A stretch of 59,110 nucleotides of DNA, taken from NCBI RefSeq assembly GCF_023242475.1, contig NZ_JALJFG010000042.1, positions 1 through 59,110 of the forward strand. The letters are read 5' to 3'. Below, piece by piece: positions 53,518 to 59,110 of this stretch. The position numbers and the translations under genes are program-made. This DNA comes from Pseudomonas sp. MWU15-20650 (GTDB lineage: Bacteria; Pseudomonadota; Gammaproteobacteria; Pseudomonadales; Pseudomonadaceae). Numbering within the stretch: the first letter of the stretch is position 1; every line of letters begins with the position of its first letter. The notes beneath the pieces are model-generated. The model made no database searches and was not told the DNA's origin. It saw nothing but the letters and a program-made list of their open reading frames with translations.

Positions 53518-55959
53518 TCAGAAGTCCCAGCGCGTGCTGACCATCACGTTGCGTGGCTCACCGTAGGCGGCCGAGTTATAGAAGCCCACGTTGGTGTAGT
53601 AGGACTTGTCGAAGATGTTGTTGAAGTTGACCGTGGCCGACAGGTTCTTGGTGACCTGGTAGCGGGTCATCAGGTCCACCAGCCAGTAGGATTCCTGGGT
53701 GATGTCCTGGTTGGTGTTGAGCGGCCCGTTCCAGATCTCGTTCCAGCCCTTGGTCTGCCAGCGCAGGCCACCGCCGACGGTGAATTTGTCCAGGTCGCCC
53801 TTGAGCTTGTAAGTGGTGTTCAGGTTGACCTGGTGCTCGGGTTCGAAGGTGGAGAGCTTCTTGCCGTTGTCATCGCGCACGATCTTGTGGGTATAACCCC
53901 CCTGGACTTGCCAGCCCGGGCTCAACTCACCGGAGATCTCCGCTTCGTAGCCCTTGGTGACCGCCTTGGAACTCTTGAACGCGTAGTTCTGCGGGGTTGG
54001 GGTCTGGTTGTTGTAGGCGTCGTCTGAAATCGGGCGGTTGGTCTCATGCACTTCGAAGTAAGCAATGCTGGTATTGAGGCGACCGTCGAGGAACTCGCCC
54101 TTGAGGCCCAGCTCGTAGTTTTGCCCTTCGTCCGGGTCCAGCAGCTTTTGGTTGCGGTCCTTATAAGTGCTTTCCTGGGGTTGGAAAATGTCGGTGTAGC
54201 TGGCGTAGGCCGAGAAGTTGTCGTTGAGGTCGTAGATCACGCCCGCGTAAGGAATGAACCGGCCGGTTTCCTTGTAGGAGGGGTTGTTACCGGTGACGTG
54301 ATAGTTGGCCACGCGCCCGCCCAGGATCACGTTCAGGTCCTCCATCACGTTCAAGCGTGTGGTCACGTAATAGCCGGTTTGACGGATGGTGTCATCGATG
54401 TACTGTTGGGCAGGGCCGTAGATCGGCTTGGCGAGATGGCCGTTCCAGTTATAGAAATCGACCTTGTTACCCCCTGGCCATTCCGGCGACCAGTAGCCCT
54501 TGCCTTGCCAGCGCGAGGTGCCGATCGAACCACCGACCACCAATTCATGTTCGCGGCCGAACAGGCTGAAAGGCCCGGTGGCGTAGAGGTCGGCCGAGGT
54601 GCTCTTGGTTTCGCCGGTGTACTTCTGCCCATTGATCTCGGCAGTGCCATCGGCTGCCGGCTGGACGAATTGAATCGAACCGAGGTCAGCATGGTAGCTG
54701 TTGATCTTGTGGTCGAGCTGCAGTTTGGTCACCCAGCCATCACCCAGGTCATGTTCCAGCATGGCGAACGCGGTACGGGTGTTTTGCTCCCAGGAACTCC
54801 AGGTAGTGCCGTTGTTGTAGGAGCGTGGCATCTTGTTGATGCTGCCGTTGGAATTGACCAACGGGAAGGCACCGGACCAGCTGGAACCTTTGGGAATGCT
54901 GTCCTGATAGTCGAAGCCCACGCTCAGCATCGTGTCGGGGGACAGGTCGAATTCGGTAATGCCGTAGTAGGTTTCGGTCTTGCGTGAGTAGTGGTCCATG
55001 AAGGACTTCTTGTCCTGGTACGCCGCCACTGCACGGCCACGGACATTGCCGCTGTCCGTCAAGGGGCCGCTGACGTCGACTTCGCTGCGGTAGTTGTCCC
55101 AGGAGCCTGCGCCCAGGGTGACATGGCCCTTGAATTCGGACGTGGGCTTCTTGCGAATCAGGTTGATGGTCGCCCCCAGGGAGCCGGCACCGTTGAGTAG
55201 GCCGGTGGCACCCTTGAGGATCTCGATGCGGTCGTAGATGGCCATGTCGCTCAGGGTGTTGCCTGCCGAATAGCCGACGTTACGCACGGTGGAGGGGATC
55301 CCGTCGTACTGGAAGCTGTTGACCGAGAAACCACGGGAATAGTAGTTGGTACGGTCGGTGTCATAAGCCGACACGGTGATGCCCGGGGTGTGGCGCATCA
55401 CGTCATCCACATTATTAAGGGCGAAATCTTCGATGTGCTGGCGCGTGATGACGGTGATCGACTGCGGGGTTTGCCGTGGGGTCAGGGTCAGCCGTGTGGC
55501 TGTGGCGATGGTGCCCGGGGTATAGGAACCGGAGCCCTCGGTGATGTTGCCCAGGGTGTTGGCGGTCACTTGGGTGGGGCTCAGTTCCAACCCGCCACCG
55601 CTGCCGGCGGCGACCACCGTCAAGGTGTTGCCGCTCAGGCTGTGAGTCGTCTCACTGCCGGCCAGCAACGCGTCGATGGCCTGCTGTGGCTGCATCTTGC
55701 CTTTGACGGCTCGGCTGTTTTTGCCTTGCACGTCGCCTGGGCTGTACAGCACTTGCACATTGGTCTGGCGGCCAAACTCCTGTAGCGCGCTCCCCAGCGG
55801 CTGTGCAGGAATATCCAGCGCGATCTCCTGGGCTTGCACATAGCCTGCAATCGGCAGCGACACGGCCAGGGCCAGGGCACTCGCAAGGAGGTTGATGTTC
55901 AGGGCCCGGCGCATGGATCGCGCTTTACTCAGGGGGCTGAGACCACGTCGTGCTGGCAT
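53518..55959 (-). CDS. fpvA: Ferripyoverdine TonB-dependent receptor FpvA
   Basis: The 813-residue protein starts MPARRGLSPLSKA, like PAO1 FpvA, and has a long signal peptide ending GYVQAQ (residue 44). Then follow an STN signalling domain (IALDIPAQPLGSALQEFGRQTNVQVLYS, about 46-120), a plug (RQTPQSITVITRQHIEDF to GSLGATINLIRKKPT) and a 22-strand barrel ending STRWDF. It imports ferric pyoverdine across the outer membrane with TonB energy; the STN domain marks it as a transducer that signals through an FpvR-type anti-sigma factor to PvdS/FpvI. It is transcribed convergently with pvdJ and followed by a strong terminator. No PvdS box was found in the 121 bp before it, in keeping with control by another ECF sigma factor or read-through from pvdE. 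Confidence 0.95.
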   Translation of the reverse strand: MPARRGLSPLSKARSMRRALNINLLASALALAVSLPIAGYVQAQEIALDIPAQPLGSALQEFGRQTNVQVLYSPGDVQGKNSRAVKGKMQPQQAIDALLAGSETTHSLSGNTLTVVAAGSGGGLELSPTQVTANTLGNITEGSGSYTPGTIATATRLTLTPRQTPQSITVITRQHIEDFALNNVDDVMRHTPGITVSAYDTDRTNYYSRGFSVNSFQYDGIPSTVRNVGYSAGNTLSDMAIYDRIEILKGATGLLNGAGSLGATINLIRKKPTSEFKGHVTLGAGSWDNYRSEVDVSGPLTDSGNVRGRAVAAYQDKKSFMDHYSRKTETYYGITEFDLSPDTMLSVGFDYQDSIPKGSSWSGAFPLVNSNGSINKMPRSYNNGTTWSSWEQNTRTAFAMLEHDLGDGWVTKLQLDHKINSYHADLGSIQFVQPAADGTAEINGQKYTGETKSTSADLYATGPFSLFGREHELVVGGSIGTSRWQGKGYWSPEWPGGNKVDFYNWNGHLAKPIYGPAQQYIDDTIRQTGYYVTTRLNVMEDLNVILGGRVANYHVTGNNPSYKETGRFIPYAGVIYDLNDNFSAYASYTDIFQPQESTYKDRNQKLLDPDEGQNYELGLKGEFLDGRLNTSIAYFEVHETNRPISDDAYNNQTPTPQNYAFKSSKAVTKGYEAEISGELSPGWQVQGGYTHKIVRDDNGKKLSTFEPEHQVNLNTTYKLKGDLDKFTVGGGLRWQTKGWNEIWNGPLNTNQDITQESYWLVDLMTRYQVTKNLSATVNFNNIFDKSYYTNVGFYNSAAYGEPRNVMVSTRWDF

Positions 55960-56080
55960 GAATGCTTTCTCTTCTATGTGTTAAGTGGGCAGTTCTAGGT
56001 ATTAGTTGAGGTTAGTTCTCATTACTGCTAGTGAGACGTTCCTCCCGGCGCAAACCGGAAAACAAATGCATGGCGGTTGC

Positions 56081-57733
56081 TCATGCAGGTTCAAGGGCTT
56101 GCACCACCTGGCCGGCACGCAGGCGCACCAGTTGGTCGGCGATGTCGAAATAGCGGTCGTCGTGGCTGATCACGATGATGGTCTTGCCCAGTCGCTTGAG
56201 GTCCGGCAGCAGCTCGGTGTAGAAGATCCGGCGGAAGGCCGGGTCCTGGTCGGCGGCCCATTCGTCGAACACCAGCACCGGGCGTTCTTCCAGCCATGCG
56301 TTGACCAACGCCAGGCGCTTGCGCTGCCCGGTGGACAGGTCGGTGGTGCTGAACACACCGTCCTTGACGCTGACCTTGTGCGCGATTTCCAGGCGCTCCA
56401 GGTACTTGCTGGCACTGTCCAGGGACTGCGTGGCGCTGCCCTGCACCAGGTCGTCGAACAGGTAGTAATCGGAAAATACCGTGGTGAACAGCTGGCGATA
56501 ATCGTCGCGCTCGGGGTCGGTCACCGCTGCGCCGTTGAGGCGGATCTCGCCGGCCTGGGGCGGGTAAAGGCCCAGCAGCAGCTTGATCAGGGTGGTCTTG
56601 CCGCTGCCGTTCTCGCCGACGATGAACACGATATCGCCTTGCTCGATGCTCAGGTTGATCGGCCCCAGGTGAAACGGTTCGCTGCCTTCAATCGCGGGTG
56701 GGCTGTAGCTCACGCCGCGCAACTCGAGGCGGTTGACCACCGGCTTCGGTGCCTCGCTGTCGTCCATCAACAGGTGCGGTTCAGGGGAAGAAAAGCGTTC
56801 CGATAATTCGCTGATACGGTCAAAGGCGATCTTGGCCTTGCCGACCACGGGCAAGTAACCCAGCAGGTGTTCCAGCGGGCCTTTCATGTACAGCAGCACC
56901 AGCACGAAACCGGTCATCACGGTAGGGTCGGGGTTGGGGGTGTACGCCTGCATCGCCAGGGCCAGGCCGATCACCACGAAGAACAGCATCGAGCCAAAGG
57001 TCTTGGCCAGGATATAAATATTGACCGAACGCACCTGGATGTCGCTGATGCGGTCGGCGGTTTCCTGGATGCGATGGGTGTTCATGCGAAACCGCCGTGG
57101 GCGGTGCATGCGCAGCTCCTTGGCACCGGAGGCGATCGCGTTGTAGTAACGCTGCAACTCATCTTCATGGCTGCGCGCCAGGTCAAAGCCCTGGATGCCT
57201 TTGCCACCGGCAATGAACTGTACGGCGCTGCCGATAATGATCGCCACCACCATCATCAGGAACATGGGCACCGACAGGTAGGCCAGGTAGCCCAGGCAAC
57301 CGAGGGTGACGGTGGCGGCGATAGCCAGCGGCGTGAAGGCAAAGGAAAAGTCGCTGATGGTGTCCACATCATGGGTCAGCACGGGGATCAGGCGGTGGGA
57401 GCGATACCGTTCGATCTGGCCGATGGGCGCCGACAGGACCTTCTCTCCCAGGTCCTTGCGCAGGGCGGCAATGATCCGTTGCCCGACGTAGTTGGTACCG
57501 ATGTCTGAAACGATCGAGCTGACCAGCGCCACCACGCACAAGGCGGCAAAGGTCAGGACGACACCCTGGGTCATGCCGCCCGCCGAATGCAGGGCGTTAT
57601 TGATCGTAGCCAGCAGCAGGGTGATGGCCAGGCCGCCCACCATGCCGAGGGCGACGGAGACTGTCACGAGGGTACGAAAGGGCCTGAGCAAGGCGAGCAG
57701 CCCCTGGAAGGCGCCGCGTTTGGGGTCGGTCAT
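56081..57733 (-). CDS. pvdE: Pyoverdine precursor exporter PvdE (ABC transporter)
   Basis: The start at 57733 (MTDPKRGAFQGLLALLRPFR) agrees with the PvdE family and gives 550 residues; a further in-frame ATG at 57772 is less likely. About six membrane helices fill residues 1-300, fused to an ATPase domain with Walker A GENGSGKTT, an unusual signature LSTGQRKRLAL, Walker B VLVFDEWAADQD and switch His VISHDD. This architecture (cyclic-peptide exporter type) fits PvdE, which moves the acylated pyoverdine precursor from cytoplasm to periplasm. It lies 121 bp upstream of fpvA on the same strand and is divergent from pvdF. A perfect PvdS box lies 59-82 bp upstream of its start. Confidence 0.94.
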   Translation of the reverse strand: MTDPKRGAFQGLLALLRPFRTLVTVSVALGMVGGLAITLLLATINNALHSAGGMTQGVVLTFAALCVVALVSSIVSDIGTNYVGQRIIAALRKDLGEKVLSAPIGQIERYRSHRLIPVLTHDVDTISDFSFAFTPLAIAATVTLGCLGYLAYLSVPMFLMMVVAIIIGSAVQFIAGGKGIQGFDLARSHEDELQRYYNAIASGAKELRMHRPRRFRMNTHRIQETADRISDIQVRSVNIYILAKTFGSMLFFVVIGLALAMQAYTPNPDPTVMTGFVLVLLYMKGPLEHLLGYLPVVGKAKIAFDRISELSERFSSPEPHLLMDDSEAPKPVVNRLELRGVSYSPPAIEGSEPFHLGPINLSIEQGDIVFIVGENGSGKTTLIKLLLGLYPPQAGEIRLNGAAVTDPERDDYRQLFTTVFSDYYLFDDLVQGSATQSLDSASKYLERLEIAHKVSVKDGVFSTTDLSTGQRKRLALVNAWLEERPVLVFDEWAADQDPAFRRIFYTELLPDLKRLGKTIIVISHDDRYFDIADQLVRLRAGQVVQALEPA

Positions 57734-57791
57734 AGATACATCCCGGAGAGTGAAAAGAGGGGCTGGGCACACAGACCCTTACCCATGACAA

Positions 57792-57815
57792 ACGAAGCGT
57801 CGGCGCGTGGATTTA
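57792..57815 (-). promoter_or_regulatory. PvdS-type iron-starvation promoter for pvdE
   Basis: On the minus strand it reads TAAAT (57815-57811), 16 bp, CGT (57794-57792), exactly the PvdS consensus. It lies 59-82 bp upstream of the pvdE start. Confidence 0.82.
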
Positions 57816-57846
57816 GCCCGGGGTGCCGGGTGGCAGCGGCGCGGGA

Positions 57847-57870
57847 TAAATTGCCGGGGGGCTGGTTCGT
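57847..57870 (+). promoter_or_regulatory. PvdS-type iron-starvation promoter for pvdF
   Basis: TAAAT at 57847-57851, 16 bp, CGT at 57868-57870, a perfect match to the PvdS consensus, 63 bp before the pvdF start. It is arranged back to back with the pvdE box, 31 bp apart. Confidence 0.82.
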
Positions 57871-57932
57871 TCTTGTGCTGTAGGCGCACGTGTGTCCATG
57901 CGGTGCGCAGTCCACCCAGCGAGAGCGAAACA

Positions 57933-58760
57933 ATGACGAAAAAGAACCTGGTGTATGTCTGGTCCCTGAGAAATGCCGCCGCTGACAAGGCCGGGCAGTC
58001 GGTGGCCTACAAGGACCACGAGCGCTACATGAAGTCGGTGCTGGAGTTTCTGGTGGGGTCGCTCAATGACACGCCGCTGGGCGAGGCTTACAGCCTGGTG
58101 GGCGTGGTGTATGACGACGACGAGCACAACCCGCGGGACCAGCAGTGGGTGGCCGACTATGGCTTCGCCTATCAACCGGGCCGCCAGTGGTTATACCCGG
58201 CGGACCTGCGCGTGCAAGGCACCCTGGTCAATGACCTGTTGCTGAGCGTGCCGTCCACCTATCGTCGCCTGCCCCGTGGCAGCGCCGGACATATCGCCGG
58301 CAAACAGGATTTCGAGCGGCGCCTGCATGCCACGCTGGTGGAGTTGAAGGCCGACATCGTGGTGCTGGACGGTTTGCTGGTGATCCTCGATGAACTGGTG
58401 CGCCCGGGGGCGCCGTTCGCCGGACGCATCATGAACATCCACCCGGGCATAACCCGCCTCGAATCGCCTTACGAGCGTCGTGGGGCCTACGCCACCTGGA
58501 ATGCCTTGTACGGGGCCCGTGGCCAAGCGGTCATCGATTGGGCAACCAAGCAGACCCAGCCGTGCGCGCCGCTTTACCTGACCGGTGCATCGTTCCACTA
58601 CGTGGATAACGGTATCGACTCCGGTGAGGTGTTCCATGACGTGCTAAAGACGCAGATCTCGCCCGAAGACACCATCCTCGAACTGCGCTGGAACAACTTC
58701 AACAACAGCCTGTTCCCGGCGTTGCATGAAGGCTTGGAGCTATTGGCGCAGAAGGGCTGA
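57933..58760 (+). CDS. pvdF: N5-hydroxyornithine formyltransferase PvdF
   Basis: The start at 57933 (MTKKNLVYVWSLRNAAADKAGQS) gives 275 residues, the usual PvdF length; an open extension to 57807 would run over the promoter and is rejected. The protein belongs to the GART-like formyltransferase fold: the catalytic Asn-x-His is seen in RIMNIHPGITRLES (about residue 168) and the Asp in DNGIDSGEVFHDV. It transfers a formyl group from 10-formyl-tetrahydrofolate to N5-hydroxyornithine, giving the hydroxamate building block used by the hydroxyornithine-type modules of PvdI and PvdJ. It is divergent from pvdE with its own PvdS box. Confidence 0.92.
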   Translation: MTKKNLVYVWSLRNAAADKAGQSVAYKDHERYMKSVLEFLVGSLNDTPLGEAYSLVGVVYDDDEHNPRDQQWVADYGFAYQPGRQWLYPADLRVQGTLVNDLLLSVPSTYRRLPRGSAGHIAGKQDFERRLHATLVELKADIVVLDGLLVILDELVRPGAPFAGRIMNIHPGITRLESPYERRGAYATWNALYGARGQAVIDWATKQTQPCAPLYLTGASFHYVDNGIDSGEVFHDVLKTQISPEDTILELRWNNFNNSLFPALHEGLELLAQKG

Positions 58761-58787
58761 AGATGCATACGGTTCAAGTGGGGGAGG

Positions 58788-58920
58788 GAGCGAGTGTGTT
58801 TTAGAGATCGCACACGACGCCAAAGCCAATCCAGTCCCGCCGGGCAGATCGTGCATGCCTGATGCACGGGATTTCAGTGTGGGAGGGGGCTTGCTCCCGA
58901 TGGCGGTGGGTCAGTCACAG
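58788..58920. repeat. Copy 1 of a 133-bp direct repeat containing a REP core
   Basis: Matches 58971-59103 at an offset of 183 bp with six differences. Each copy contains AGTCCCGCCGGGCAGATCGT and the REP-like GTGGGAGGGGGCTTGCTCCC. Confidence 0.85.
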
Positions 58921-58965
58921 CTGCATTGACTGACACTCCCTCATCGGGAGCAAGCCCCCTCCCAC
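58878..58965. repeat. Inverted REP pair (REPIN-like)
   Basis: GTGGGAGGGGGCTTGCTCCC followed by GATGG near the end of repeat copy 1 is mirrored by a complementary arm at about 58937-58965, giving a large hairpin of the kind common between Pseudomonas genes. Confidence 0.75.
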
Positions 58966-58970
58966 ATTTT

Positions 58971-59103
58971 GAGCGTGTGTGTTTTAGAGATCGCGTACGA
59001 CGCCAAAGCCAATCCAGTCCCGCCGGGCAGATCGTGCATGCCTGATGCACGGGATTCCAATGTGGGAGGGGGCTTGCTCCCGATGGCGGTGGGTCAGTCG
59101 CAG
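58971..59103. repeat. Copy 2 of the 133-bp direct repeat
   Basis: Second copy, 127 of 133 bases identical to 58788-58920 by eye. It ends 7 bp from the window edge, so further copies may lie beyond. Confidence 0.85.
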
Positions 59104-59110
59104 AGGTATC

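Larger units (their letters stand above)
58761..59110. other. Non-coding repeat-rich end of the window
   Basis: 350 bp after pvdF with no credible gene. It is filled by the two 133-bp direct repeats and the REP-type palindromes listed separately. No terminator with a T-run was recognised after pvdF. Confidence 0.6.

Noticed and set aside
55960..56080. A Fur box or PvdS box before fpvA.
   Set aside because: An AT-rich stretch (AGTAATGAGAACTAAC on the minus strand) is only a weak Fur-like match, and no TAAAT-N16-CGT exists there.
57807..57932. N-terminal extension of PvdF.
   Set aside because: It covers the PvdS promoter, and the family starts at MTKKNL.

Overview
This window is chromosomal DNA of a fluorescent Pseudomonas, most likely the P. 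fluorescens group. The right half is the peptide-specificity part of a pyoverdine locus (two giant NRPS genes, FpvA-type receptor, PvdE exporter, PvdF formyltransferase). The rest is high-GC Pseudomonas-style metabolic DNA with REP-like intergenic repeats. No rRNA, tRNA, CRISPR array or complete transposase gene was recognised.

Layout. 1-2.2 kb: a tsx-like nucleoside porin and a nucleoside permease-family gene, behind a PurR-type palindrome. 2.2-5.8 kb: an APH(6)-type kinase, an AraC regulator divergent from a sorbitol (L-iditol) dehydrogenase, and a nicotinamidase-like hydrolase. 5.9-7.4 kb: a membrane diguanylate cyclase. 7.4-16.0 kb: a complete sucrose-type uptake system with LacI regulator, GH32 hydrolase, ABC transporter (ATPase, two permeases, binding protein) and a divergent ScrY/LamB-like porin, with a LacI-type operator between porin and binding protein. 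16.2-22.1 kb: small accessory enzymes (DUF3224, cysteine hydrolase, glyoxalase-like, quinone-oxidoreductase-like, alpha/beta hydrolase, SDR) and a divergent TetR regulator; the 3' scrap of an Old Yellow Enzyme gene lies between SDR and TetR. 22.1-23.8 kb: a less GC-rich island with one 402-residue protein behind a perfect-consensus hrp box. 23.8-27.05 kb: DUF2239 protein, MATE and MFS transporters. 27.27-53.16 kb: the two NRPS genes. 53.2-53.4 kb: a 229-bp MITE-like element. 53.5-58.8 kb: fpvA, pvdE and, divergently, pvdF. 58.8-59.1 kb: a 133-bp direct repeat containing REP palindromes.

How the pyoverdine genes work together. By colinearity PvdI (C-A-T-E, C-A-T, C-A-T, C-A-T) adds D-Ser, Lys, Gly and a hydroxyornithine-type residue. 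PvdJ (C-A-T, C-A-T-E, C-A-T-TE) adds Lys, a second hydroxyornithine-type residue (epimerised) and Ser. PvdF makes the N5-formyl-N5-hydroxyornithine building block, PvdE moves the precursor into the periplasm, and FpvA takes the ferric product back up. The predicted chain (chromophore-Ser-Lys-Gly-FoOHOrn-Lys-FoOHOrn-Ser) matches, from memory, the pyoverdine described for P. fluorescens ATCC 13525-type strains. The chromophore synthetase PvdL, the ornithine hydroxylase PvdA and the sigma factor PvdS are not in the window. pvdE and pvdF each have a perfect PvdS promoter (TAAAT-N16-CGT) in their shared upstream region.

Most interesting signals: (1) the orphan hrp-box gene with HrpK/NopX-like repeats; (2) a roughly 1.4-kb, about 99% identical adenylation-domain block shared by pvdI and pvdJ, in the same reading frame in both; (3) a MITE-like element with perfect 18-bp terminal inverted repeats and an 11-bp target duplication downstream of pvdJ, whose left end also occurs upstream of pvdI and supplies the stop codon of the MFS gene; (4) the Old Yellow Enzyme remnant beside an intact TetR operator.
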